A stretch of DNA of 6,881 nucleotides from Paracoccaceae bacterium (GCA_003551745.1 PUNI01000477.1:1-6881); one strand, 5' to 3'; shown: positions 1-6,181, counted from the first letter of the stretch. The notes: generated from the sequence alone by a model not told the origin. A program made the numbers and translations.

Positions 1-213
1 CATGGCCGCTATCCCGGCGGGCCGATCCCGGTCTGGTCCGCAGATCCTGCGGGCCGCGTGGACTTCTCGCGGCCTGTCCGGCGGCTGGCGGAGAGCAAAG
101 CGCTGGCGCTCCTGCAACCCGCCAAGCCCGCTGTCCCTGTCACCCCTCACGCGCCGACCAGCTGGTTTGCCCGGCTGGTCGCTTGTCTTTCCACCCTGAT
201 CCGGAGGGCCTGA
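1..213 (+). CDS. Probable prophage N-acetylmuramidase (endolysin), C-terminal 70 residues
   Basis: This is the end of a gene that starts upstream of the window. Frame 1 is open from base 1 to the TGA at 211-213. The visible piece contains GRYPGGPIPVWSADPAGRVD, followed by a helix-like stretch with LAESKAL. I recognise this as the C-terminal part of the 'holin-associated' muramidases found in Rhodobacterales prophages, which cut the peptidoglycan glycan strand during lysis. The catalytic domain lies outside the window, so activity cannot be judged. The tail is Pro/Ala-rich and ends in an amphipathic, Arg-containing segment (SWFARLVACLSTLIRRA) that might contact membrane. The next gene starts 3 bases after the stop and encodes a holin-like protein, which supports a lysis role. 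The family call rests on remembered sequence resemblance and is moderate. Confidence 0.6.
   Translation, partial: HGRYPGGPIPVWSADPAGRVDFSRPVRRLAESKALALLQPAKPAVPVTPHAPTSWFARLVACLSTLIRRA
203..208 (+). promoter_or_regulatory. Ribosome binding site of the holin-like gene
   Basis: GGAGGG lies 8 bases before the ATG at 217, inside the last codons of the muramidase gene. It is a strong Shine-Dalgarno match and fixes the start of the holin-like frame. Confidence 0.7.
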
Positions 214-216
214 CCT

Positions 217-447
217 ATGCGCTACGTTCGCCCCAACTCCATGACCTGGTGGGCGGGACTGCTCGCCATGCTCACCGGCATCGCTTCCCTCGCGCTGCCC
301 GCCACCGGCCCGCTCGGCGAGCTGTCCCGCCTCGTCGCGCTGCTCGCCGGTTCGGGCGATGCCTCGCCCGCGGGCCTGATGTTCCTCGGTCTGGGCCTGA
401 TCGGCCTGCGCGACCGGATCGAGCGCGGATTCCGCGGCGATGCTTGA
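217..447 (+). CDS. Holin-like small membrane protein (76 aa)
   Basis: The 76-residue protein has two hydrophobic stretches, at about residues 10-28 (WWAGLLAMLTGIASLAL) and 37-64. The second is interrupted by a Gly/Ser/Asp loop near 46-50. The C-terminus is charged (RDRIERGFRGD). Small size, two probable membrane helices, a charged tail and a position directly after a muramidase fit a class II-type holin, which would permeabilise the inner membrane so that the endolysin reaches the wall. The start is supported by GGAGGG 8 bases upstream. The stop TGA (445-447) overlaps the next start by 8 bases. I do not recognise a named family, so holin is an inference from topology and context. It could equally be an antiholin or an accessory membrane protein. 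Confidence 0.6.
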   Translation: MRYVRPNSMTWWAGLLAMLTGIASLALPATGPLGELSRLVALLAGSGDASPAGLMFLGLGLIGLRDRIERGFRGDA

Positions 448-541
448 GTTCCTAGCGGGTCTGGTCGTGGGCGGCTGCCTCGGCGTCTTCGTCGTCGCCC
501 TCTGCGTCGCCGCCGCGCGCGGGGAGCGGGACGATGGCTGA
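440..541 (+). CDS. 33-residue single-helix membrane protein (DUF3789-like)
   Basis: This frame encodes 33 residues: a short MLEF start, one hydrophobic Gly/Val/Leu-rich helix at about residues 5-25, then a charged end (ARGERDDG). Small phage proteins annotated as DUF3789 have the same layout of one helix plus an acidic/basic tail. The start overlaps the stop of the holin-like gene by 8 bases and the stop overlaps the next start by 8 bases (both ATGNNTGA), so translation is probably coupled on both sides. There is no strong Shine-Dalgarno of its own. Its role is unknown. A holin modulator or second small holin is conceivable given the neighbours. It is easily missed because of its length. Confidence 0.5.
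   Translation: MLEFLAGLVVGGCLGVFVVALCVAAARGERDDG
521..526 (+). promoter_or_regulatory. Ribosome binding site of the Rz-like gene
   Basis: GGGGAG lies 7 bases before the ATG at 534, within the 33-residue upstream frame. It supports that start codon over internal alternatives. Confidence 0.6.
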
Positions 542-764
542 TCTCCTGATCTGGTTGGTCGCGGCTCTGGGCGCGGTTGGAGGTGTCGTTCTCGGCCGTG
601 TCTGGGGGCGCGCGGAAGGGGAGCGCGTGGGCAAACAGGAGGCGGAACGCGATGCCATGGAAGACAAGAACGAGCGCGTCGAGCGCGGGCGCGACGCAGT
701 TCGCGATGGCCGCGGCGCTGGCGATCCTGCTGACCGGCTGCGGCGCAACGACGGGAACTGGTGA
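534..764 (+). CDS. Rz-like inner-membrane spanin candidate (76 aa)
   Basis: The N-terminus is one membrane helix (about residues 3-22, LLIWLVAALGAVGGVVLG). It is followed by a highly charged, probably helical or coiled-coil region (about 24-60, rich in Arg/Glu/Asp). The C-terminus, DPADRLRRNDGNW, resembles the ending of small proteins in alphaproteobacterial prophages. A single N-terminal anchor with a charged periplasmic helix is the architecture of an i-spanin (Rz type), which links to an outer-membrane lipoprotein to fuse or disrupt the outer membrane at the end of lysis. The call is strengthened by the out-of-frame lipoprotein gene that begins inside this frame at 652. At 76 residues it is short compared with lambda Rz. 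The function is inferred from architecture and context. Confidence 0.55.
   Translation: MADLLIWLVAALGAVGGVVLGRVWGRAEGERVGKQEAERDAMEDKNERVERGRDAVRDGRGAGDPADRLRRNDGNW
637..642 (+). promoter_or_regulatory. Internal ribosome binding site that sets the Rz1-like start
   Basis: A full AGGAGG lies inside the Rz-like frame, 9 bases before the ATG at 652. It is the best Shine-Dalgarno in the lysis region. It selects 652 as the start of the overlapping lipoprotein rather than the upstream ATG at 577 or the internal ATG at 706. Confidence 0.7.
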
Positions 765-894
765 CGCTGGCTGCATGGCTTACGCGGAGGCGCGCCTGGC
801 CCGCCCGGCGGCCGAGACCGTCGCCGCCGTGCCGCACCCATGGGCGGACTGGATCGCCGATCTCGACGACCGCATGACGGGAACCTGCCGATGA
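652..894 (+). CDS. Rz1-like outer-membrane spanin lipoprotein candidate (80 aa)
   Basis: Starting at ATG 652, the 80-residue protein has a lipoprotein signal: a basic n-region (KTR), a hydrophobic core (FAMAAALAILL) and a lipobox LLTG before Cys30, the predicted lipidated residue. The mature part is about 50 residues, with further cysteines at 41 and 79 (next to last). The frame is open upstream to an ATG at 577, but that would bury the signal peptide behind 25 extra residues, and AGGAGG sits 9 bases before 652. The first 113 bases overlap the Rz-like gene in another frame, the classic embedded Rz/Rz1 arrangement. The stop overlaps the hub-gene start (ATGA at 891-894). The lipoprotein call is strong. 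The spanin role is inferred from the pairing. Confidence 0.6.
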   Translation: MPWKTRTSASSAGATQFAMAAALAILLTGCGATTGTGDAGCMAYAEARLARPAAETVAAVPHPWADWIADLDDRMTGTCR

Positions 895-1775
895 AATCCC
901 TCTCGCCCGCGCTGCAGGCCCATCTCGATGACGGCACCACGACGCTCGCGTGGTGCTGGCGGATCACGCGGGCCGACGGTGTCACCTTCGGCTTCACCGA
1001 TCACGACCGGACGCTCAGCTTCGACGGGACCGATTTCGAGCCGGAGAGCGGGCTCACGGCATCCGAGGTGCGCTCCGGATCGGACCTGTCCGTCGATGCG
1101 CAGGACGCCGAGGGCGTGCTGACCTCCGACCGGATTACCGAGACCGACATCTTGGACGGCCGCTGGGACAACGCCGAGGTCGAGGTCTGGCGCGTGAACT
1201 GGGCCGACACGAGCCAGAGCGTGATGATGCGACGCGGGGCCATCGGCCAGATCCGGCGCGGGCGGCTGGCCTTCGTTGCAGAGGTCCGCTCGCTCGCCCA
1301 TGTCCTCGGCCAGACGGTCGGGCGGACGTTCCAGGCGACCTGCGATGCCGCGCTCGGCGATGCGCGCTGCGGCGTCGATCTGGACGACCCGGCCTTCAAG
1401 GGCATGGGCGCCGTGATCGATCTCATGCGCGACCGCGCCTTCACCGCGTCGGGGCTCGCCGGCTTCGAGGCGGGCTGGTTCACTTTCGGCACCATCGAAT
1501 GGACCAGCGGCTCTAACGCGGGGCGTCAGGCCGAGGTGCTGGGCCATGAAGTGACGGACGGCGTCGCGATCCTGACGCTGCTCGAGGCGCCGGTGCGGGC
1601 CATCGCCGAGGGCGAAGCCTTCACTATCCGCGCGGGCTGCGACAAGCGGATCGAGACCTGCGGGGCGAAATTCGCCAACACCGCCAACTTCCGCGGCTTC
1701 CCGAACATCCCCGGCCAAGACACGATCCTGCGCTATGCGACGAAGGATGGCGGCCACGACGGGGGCGTGCTGTGA
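891..1775 (+). CDS. DUF2163 / BR0599 tail hub protein (RcGTA g13-type, 294 aa)
   Basis: This is a phage conserved protein of the DUF2163/BR0599 family, equivalent to the hub protein encoded by g13 of the Rhodobacter capsulatus GTA. It would sit between the distal tail ring and the tail-tip protein. Residues about 1-160 match the DUF2163 N-terminal half (start MKSLSPALQAHL, then WCWRITRADG and FGFTDHDR). Residues about 190-285 match the BR0599 C-terminal half (AGCDKRIETC, NFRGFPNIPGQD). Four cysteines at 151, 160, 250 and 257 are in positions suited to binding an iron-sulfur cluster, as known for tail-tip proteins of this type. The frame extends upstream to 840, but 891 is chosen because the protein begins there in the family's usual way and the ATGA overlap couples it to the lipoprotein gene. 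It overlaps the next gene by 4 bases. Confidence 0.9.
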   Translation: MKSLSPALQAHLDDGTTTLAWCWRITRADGVTFGFTDHDRTLSFDGTDFEPESGLTASEVRSGSDLSVDAQDAEGVLTSDRITETDILDGRWDNAEVEVWRVNWADTSQSVMMRRGAIGQIRRGRLAFVAEVRSLAHVLGQTVGRTFQATCDAALGDARCGVDLDDPAFKGMGAVIDLMRDRAFTASGLAGFEAGWFTFGTIEWTSGSNAGRQAEVLGHEVTDGVAILTLLEAPVRAIAEGEAFTIRAGCDKRIETCGAKFANTANFRGFPNIPGQDTILRYATKDGGHDGGVL

Positions 1776-2209
1776 ACCCGGCCGATCCGGATCGGGTCAT
1801 CGCTGCGGCGCGCGCGTGGCTCGGCACGCCCTACCACGATCAGGCGAGCCTGCGCGGTGTCGGCTGCGACTGTCTTGGGCTGGCCCGCGGTGTCTGGCGC
1901 GAGATCGCCGGCGCCGAGCCGTTCCCAATGCCGCCCTACAGCCGGGACTGGGGCGAGACCGGACCGCGCGAGGTTCTGGCCGAGGGCGCGCGGCGCATGA
2001 TGATCGAGGTGCCGCACGCCGAGGCCGGGCCCGGCGCGCTGGTGCTGTTCCGCATGATGCCGCGCGCCATCGCCAAGCATGTCGGGATCCTGACTGGGCC
2101 CGACATCTTCCTCCACGCCTACGAGCGGCTCGGCGTGATCGAGGAACCGCTCACACAAGCCTGGCGGCGGCGCATCGCCTTCGCCTTCCTGTTTCCTGAC
2201 GAGGTCTGA
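1772..2209 (+). CDS. NlpC/P60-family tail peptidase (RcGTA g14-type, 145 aa)
   Basis: This is a cysteine peptidase or amidase predicted to cleave stem-peptide bonds in peptidoglycan from the tail tip during DNA delivery. The NlpC/P60 signature is present: AAARAWLGTPYHDQ at about residues 11-24, then GVGCDCLGL with the catalytic Cys34 in the DCxGL motif (Cys32 also nearby). Later come AKHVGIL with the expected catalytic His103, and FLHAYE with His115 as the likely third polar residue. The length is typical of the phage/GTA 'TIGR02219-type' members. Translation begins at GTG 1772, which overlaps the hub stop (GTGA). Only a G-rich stretch at 1761-1765 precedes it, so coupling probably drives initiation. 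The gene lies between hub and tail tip, as in RcGTA. All three proposed catalytic residues are present, so I expect an active enzyme. Confidence 0.9.
   Translation: MNPADPDRVIAAARAWLGTPYHDQASLRGVGCDCLGLARGVWREIAGAEPFPMPPYSRDWGETGPREVLAEGARRMMIEVPHAEAGPGALVLFRMMPRAIAKHVGILTGPDIFLHAYERLGVIEEPLTQAWRRRIAFAFLFPDEV
2201..2204 (+). promoter_or_regulatory. Ribosome binding site for the TTG start of the tail-tip gene
   Basis: GAGG lies 8 bases before the TTG at 2213. Together with the characteristic opening MATLVLGAAGAAIGG it supports a TTG start, 3 bases after the peptidase stop. Confidence 0.55.
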
Positions 2210-2212
2210 CCC

Positions 2213-3268
2213 TTGGCAACGCTTGTCCTCGGCGCGGCCGGCGCCGCCATCGGCGGATCGATCGGCGGTGCCATTCTTGGCGTGAGCGCCGCGACCATCG
2301 GTGGCTTCGTCGGCTCGACCATCGGGTCTGTCGTCGACAGCTGGATCGTCTCCTCGCTCGCGCCGACGCAGCGCATCGAAGGCCCGCGCCTCGATAGCCT
2401 TCGGATCACGTCCTCGACCGAGGGCGCCGTCATCCCGCGCGTCTATGGCCGGATGCGGATGGGCGGCAACGTGATCTGGGCGACCGATTTCCGCGAGGAG
2501 ACGAAGACCACCACGCAGGGCGGCGGCAAGGGCGGCGGGGGCGGCGGCAAGGTCAAGACGACCGAGTATCTCTACTACGCCTCCTTCGCGGTCGCGCTCT
2601 GCGAAGGGCCGATCACCGGCATCGGGCGCATCTGGGCGGACGGCAAGCTCCTCGACACCGCCGGGATCACCTGGCGCTGGTATCCGGGCGACGAGACCCA
2701 GACCGCCGACCCGTTCATCGTTGCGAAGATGGGCGCGGCGAACACGCCGGCCTATCGCGGCACGGCCTACGTGGTCTTCGAGGACCTGCCGCTGGGCAAC
2801 TACGGCAACCGCTTGCCGCAGCTCTCCTTCGAGGTCTTCCGCCCGCTGGCCGATCCCGACACCGCCGAGGGGCTGACGCAGGCCGTCACCATGATCCCGG
2901 CCTCGGGCGAGTTCACCTACGCGACGACCGGCATCCGCAAGGGCAGCGGCGGGGCGCAGACGCCTGAGAACCTGAACGCGCTCTCGGACACCGCCGACAT
3001 GGTCGTGGCGTTGGACCGCCTGCAGGCCATGGCGCCGAAGGTGGAGAGCGTCAGCCTCGTGGTGGCCTGGTTCGGCAACGACCTGCGCGCAGGCGAGTGC
3101 ACCATCCGCCCGGGCGTCGAGGTCTCGGAAAAGACCACCAGCCCTCAGACGTGGTCCGTCAACGGCGTCTCGCGAGCCGCCGCGCATCTTGTCAGCCGCG
3201 ATGACCAGGACCGGCCGGTCTATGGCGGCACGCCGGCCGACTTCGCGGTGGTGCAGGGGATCAAGTAG
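2213..3268 (+). CDS. Tail-tip/host-specificity protein (RcGTA g15 'megatron' type), N-terminal fragment ending at an amber codon
   Basis: This 351-residue frame is the N-terminal quarter of the large GTA/prophage tail-tip protein. It starts with a TTG and a Gly/Ala-rich hydrophobic segment (about residues 3-45). Then comes the gpJ-like region, with PRVYGRMRMGGNVIW (about 75-89), a flexible Gly-rich loop (102-113), and YYASFAVALCEGPITGIGRI (121-140), followed by PLGNYGNRLPQLSFEVF (193-209). The first strand of the TIM-barrel domain follows (VESVSLVVAWFGNDLRAG, about 277-294). The frame ends at TAG 3266-3268, just before strand two, so the barrel is cut. Homologues continue without interruption, giving a protein of roughly 1,300 residues. 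This fragment plus the stop codon plus the next frame totals 1,322 codons. Alone it may still assemble with the hub, but it lacks most of the barrel. It is either half of a split protein or the front part of a nonsense-mutated gene. Confidence 0.85.
   Translation: MATLVLGAAGAAIGGSIGGAILGVSAATIGGFVGSTIGSVVDSWIVSSLAPTQRIEGPRLDSLRITSSTEGAVIPRVYGRMRMGGNVIWATDFREETKTTTQGGGKGGGGGGKVKTTEYLYYASFAVALCEGPITGIGRIWADGKLLDTAGITWRWYPGDETQTADPFIVAKMGAANTPAYRGTAYVVFEDLPLGNYGNRLPQLSFEVFRPLADPDTAEGLTQAVTMIPASGEFTYATTGIRKGSGGAQTPENLNALSDTADMVVALDRLQAMAPKVESVSLVVAWFGNDLRAGECTIRPGVEVSEKTTSPQTWSVNGVSRAAAHLVSRDDQDRPVYGGTPADFAVVQGIK
3255..3260 (+). promoter_or_regulatory. Shine-Dalgarno-like AGGGGA before the second tail-tip frame
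   Basis: AGGGGA lies 8 bases before the ATG at 3269, at a normal initiation distance. With the preceding TAG touching the ATG, it could permit reinitiation and production of the 970-residue part. It may also be a coincidence in GC-rich coding sequence. Confidence 0.35.
3266..3268 (+). other. In-frame amber stop interrupting the tail-tip gene
   Basis: TAG separates two frames in the same phase (2213 and 3269 are both frame 2). The protein family continues straight across the junction: ...GTPADFAVVQGIK, then MKARGLRVTFYPF. One base change from GAG, AAG or CAG would create it. No insertion or deletion is needed, because the reading frame is the same on both sides. Confidence 0.85.
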
Positions 3269-6181
3269 ATGAAGGCCCGCGGGCTGCGGGTCACGTTCTA
3301 TCCGTTCATCCTGATGGACGTCCCGCCCGGCAACACGCTGTCGAACCCCTATAGCGACAACGGCGCCGAGACAGGCCAGCCGGCCTTTCCGTGGCGCGGT
3401 CGGATCACCTGTTCGCCCGCCGCCGGTTACGCCGGCAGCGTCGACAAGACCGCCACAGCCGCAAGCCAGGTCGCGGCCTTCTTCGGCGGCGCCAGCCCGT
3501 CCGACTTTGCCATCTCCGGCGAGACGATCTCCTGGACAGGGCCCTCCGGAGACTGGGGTCTTCGCCGCATGGTGCTGCACTACGCCCATCTCTGCGCGGC
3601 GGCGGGCGGTGTCGACGCCTTCCTCATCGGGACCGAGATGCCGGGGCTGACCACGATCCGCTCGGGCGCCAGCGCCTATCCGGCGGTGCAAGCCTTCCGT
3701 GATCTGGCGACCGACGTCCGCTCGATCCTCGGCGCGGGCACAGCGATCAGCTACGCCGCCGACTGGTCGGAATACTTCGGGCATCAGCCCGGCGACAGTA
3801 GCGGCGACGCCTTCTTCCATCTCGACCCGTTCTGGGCGGACGGCAACGTCGATTTCATCGGGATCGACAACTACATGCCACTCTCCGACTGGCGCGACGG
3901 CTTCGAGCATGCGGATGCGGCCGAGGGCTGGCCCGCCATCTACGACCGGGCTTACCTGCAGGCGAACATCGCGGGCGGCGAGGGCTACGACTGGTTCTAC
4001 GCCAGCGCGGCTGAGCGATCCGCGCAGGTGCGGACCCCCATCACGGACGGCGCGGCGGCCAAGCCGTGGGTCTTCCGTTACAAGGATCTCCGCGCCTGGT
4101 GGTCGAACGCGCATTACGACCGCCCCGGCGGCGTGGAGAGCGCGACGCCGACGGCGTGGGCGCCGCAGTCCAAGCCCGTCTGGTTCACCGAGCTCGGCTG
4201 CCCGGCCATCGACCGGGGCACCAACCAGCCCAACGTCTTCTTCGACCCGAAATCGTCCGAGAGCTTCACGCCGCATTTCTCGCGGGGCTGGCGCGACGAC
4301 GCGATCCAGCGCGCCTATCTCGAAGCGACCTATCTCTGGTGGGGCGAGGCCGCGAACAACCCGATCTCCTTGGTCTACGGCGGCCGGATGGTGCATGTGC
4401 CGGAATGCGCAGCCTGGACCTGGGACGCGCGGCCCTATCCGTTCTTTCCAGCGCTGACCGATGTCTGGACGGACGGCGGCAACTGGCGGCTCGGTCACTG
4501 GCTGACCGGGCGGCTGGGCGCGGTGTCGCTGGCCGCACTCGTCCGGCACCTCTGCCTGCGCGCCGGGTTTCCCGAGGAACGGATCGACGTGACCGGCCTC
4601 TGGGGCGCGGTCGAGGGCTACGCCATAGGCGCTCTGGAGAGCCCGCGCGCCTCGATCACCACGCTGTCACGCCACTTCGGCTTCGACGCCGTTGAGACCG
4701 AGGGCGTGATCCGTTTCGTGATGCGTGGCCGCGCGGCGGTCGCGAGTGTCAGCCCCGACGACATGGTCGCCGCGCGGGAAAGCGATGTCCTCGAACTGAC
4801 CCGCGGCCAGGAGACCGAACTGCCGCAGGCGCTGAAATGGCAGGTGGCCCGCGCGGACGAGGATTACGAGGCCGCGCAGGTGGAAACGCGGCGCATCACC
4901 GTGGACACGACCCGCATCGCCTCGGAGAGCTTCCCGATGGCGGTCCCGCCCGAGGAAGCCGAGCGGCGCTGCCGCCGCGCGCTGATGGAGGCCTGGACCG
5001 GCCGCGAGAGCACGGTCTTCCGACTACCACCGTCGCGGCTGGCGCTCGACCCGGCAGATGTCGTGTCGTTCGCCCATGACGGCCGCGCTTTCCCACTGCG
5101 GCTCGTCTCCATCGCCGACGCTGACGCGCGCGGCATCGAAGCTGTTCGCCAGGACCGGGAGGCCTACGACTTGCCGCCCGGCGCGCCGCGGCCCTCGGCA
5201 CTGTCGCAGGCGATCGTCTTCGGCGCGCCCGAGGCGGTGCTTCTGGACCTGCCGCAGCTGACCGAGGACCTGCCAGCGCATCGGCCCTTCGCTGCGGCGC
5301 ATGCCGTGCCGTGGCCGGGCGAGATCGCTGTATTCCGCAGCCCCTCGACTGACGGCTTCGAGCTGCTCACCAGCTTCGGGACGCGGGCCCGGATCGGCGC
5401 ACTGGTCTCGGACTTCTACGCGGGGCCGACGTCGCGCTTCGATCTCGGCAATGCTCTGGTCGTCGATCTGCTGACAGGCACGCTGGAAAGTGTAACGGAC
5501 CTGACGCTGTTCGGCGGCGCCAATGCGCTCGCCATCGAGACCGCGCCGGGTGTCTGGGAGATCGTGCAGGCGGGCGCGGCCGAACTGATGGCGCCGGGTC
5601 GGTATCGCCTGACCCGGCTTCTGCGCGGCCAGCGGGGTACTGAAGGCACCATGGGGAACCCGACGCCTGCGGGCGCGCGGGTCGTCTTGCTGGACACCGC
5701 GCTGGTGTCCCTGCCGATCGCAGAGGCCGATCTCGGGATCCCATGGAACTGGCGCATTGGTCCAGCCAGCCGCTCGGTCAGCGACGAGACCTATGTCGCG
5801 CAATCCTTCACGCCTCAGGGCGCGGGGCTGCGGCCGTTCTCGGTCGTCCATGTCGAGCAGCCATGGCGCAGACCGCGCACGCCCGGGGACCTGACCATCC
5901 GCTGGAAGCGGCGGTCCCGCGCGCTCGCAGCCGACAGCTGGGGCGGGCTCGAAGTGCCGCTCGGCGAGGAGCTTGAAGTCTACGAGGTCGAGATCCTCGA
6001 CGGCGCCACAGTGAAGCGGGTCCTGAGCACGGCCACGACCAGCGTGGTCTACAGCGCTGCTCAGCAGACCGCCGACTGGGGCGCGCCGCTCGGTGCCGGC
6101 GACACGCTCGACATTCGCATCTACCAGCTCTCTACCCTCGTTGGGCGAGGCGCGCCCAAGACAGTGACGCTGAGCATCTGA
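3269..6181 (+). CDS. Tail-tip/host-specificity protein (RcGTA g15 'megatron' type), C-terminal 970-residue part
   Basis: This is the remainder of the tail-tip protein. Residues 1 to about 390 hold most of the GTA TIM-barrel domain: GLRVTFYPFILMDVP (5-19), FLIGTEMPGLTTIR (118-131) with Glu123, VDFIGIDNYMPLSDW (194-208), KPVWFTELGCPAID (302-315) with Glu308, and LEATYLWWGE (351-360). The two Glu residues sit where clan GH-A glycosidases carry the acid/base and the nucleophile. About 400-640 matches the phage tail-3-type structural region, about 645-815 the Rcc01698-like C-terminal region (PGEIAVFRSP, RLTRLLRGQRGTEG), and about 850-970 a fibronectin-III-like beta domain (LTIRWKRRSR, LEVYEVEI). 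The role is tail baseplate assembly, cell contact and local wall penetration. The proposed start is the ATG abutting the amber stop, with AGGGGA 8 bases upstream. The 970 codons are free of further lesions, so the break is recent, artefactual or tolerated. Confidence 0.85.
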   Translation: MKARGLRVTFYPFILMDVPPGNTLSNPYSDNGAETGQPAFPWRGRITCSPAAGYAGSVDKTATAASQVAAFFGGASPSDFAISGETISWTGPSGDWGLRRMVLHYAHLCAAAGGVDAFLIGTEMPGLTTIRSGASAYPAVQAFRDLATDVRSILGAGTAISYAADWSEYFGHQPGDSSGDAFFHLDPFWADGNVDFIGIDNYMPLSDWRDGFEHADAAEGWPAIYDRAYLQANIAGGEGYDWFYASAAERSAQVRTPITDGAAAKPWVFRYKDLRAWWSNAHYDRPGGVESATPTAWAPQSKPVWFTELGCPAIDRGTNQPNVFFDPKSSESFTPHFSRGWRDDAIQRAYLEATYLWWGEAANNPISLVYGGRMVHVPECAAWTWDARPYPFFPALTDVWTDGGNWRLGHWLTGRLGAVSLAALVRHLCLRAGFPEERIDVTGLWGAVEGYAIGALESPRASITTLSRHFGFDAVETEGVIRFVMRGRAAVASVSPDDMVAARESDVLELTRGQETELPQALKWQVARADEDYEAAQVETRRITVDTTRIASESFPMAVPPEEAERRCRRALMEAWTGRESTVFRLPPSRLALDPADVVSFAHDGRAFPLRLVSIADADARGIEAVRQDREAYDLPPGAPRPSALSQAIVFGAPEAVLLDLPQLTEDLPAHRPFAAAHAVPWPGEIAVFRSPSTDGFELLTSFGTRARIGALVSDFYAGPTSRFDLGNALVVDLLTGTLESVTDLTLFGGANALAIETAPGVWEIVQAGAAELMAPGRYRLTRLLRGQRGTEGTMGNPTPAGARVVLLDTALVSLPIAEADLGIPWNWRIGPASRSVSDETYVAQSFTPQGAGLRPFSVVHVEQPWRRPRTPGDLTIRWKRRSRALAADSWGGLEVPLGEELEVYEVEILDGATVKRVLSTATTSVVYSAAQQTADWGAPLGAGDTLDIRIYQLSTLVGRGAPKTVTLSI

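Noticed and set aside
2..199. 65-codon plus-strand frame at the window start
   Set aside because: Frame 1 over the same bases gives a family-like muramidase C-terminus running to a stop next to a good ribosome site. The 2-199 translation is Arg/Ser/Pro-rich and lacks motifs.
577..651. Upstream extension of the lipoprotein frame to ATG 577
   Set aside because: The extra 25 residues would precede the signal peptide. The only good ribosome site (AGGAGG, 637-642) points to ATG 652.
840..890. Upstream start of the hub frame at ATG 840
   Set aside because: The added residues are Arg-rich and unlike the family's N-terminus. ATG 891 gives the typical start and an ATGA overlap.
2518..2555. G-rich GGC repeat tract
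   Set aside because: It encodes a Gly/Lys-rich flexible loop in the tail-tip protein, which is usual for the family. I see no sign of a separate repeat element.
1733..4549. A 938-codon open frame on the minus strand, opposite the hub, peptidase and tail-tip genes
   Set aside because: It is a codon-bias shadow in GC-rich DNA. It runs antisense to three genes with clear family motifs, has Arg/Gly/Ala/Asp-rich low-information composition, and shows no recognisable domain.
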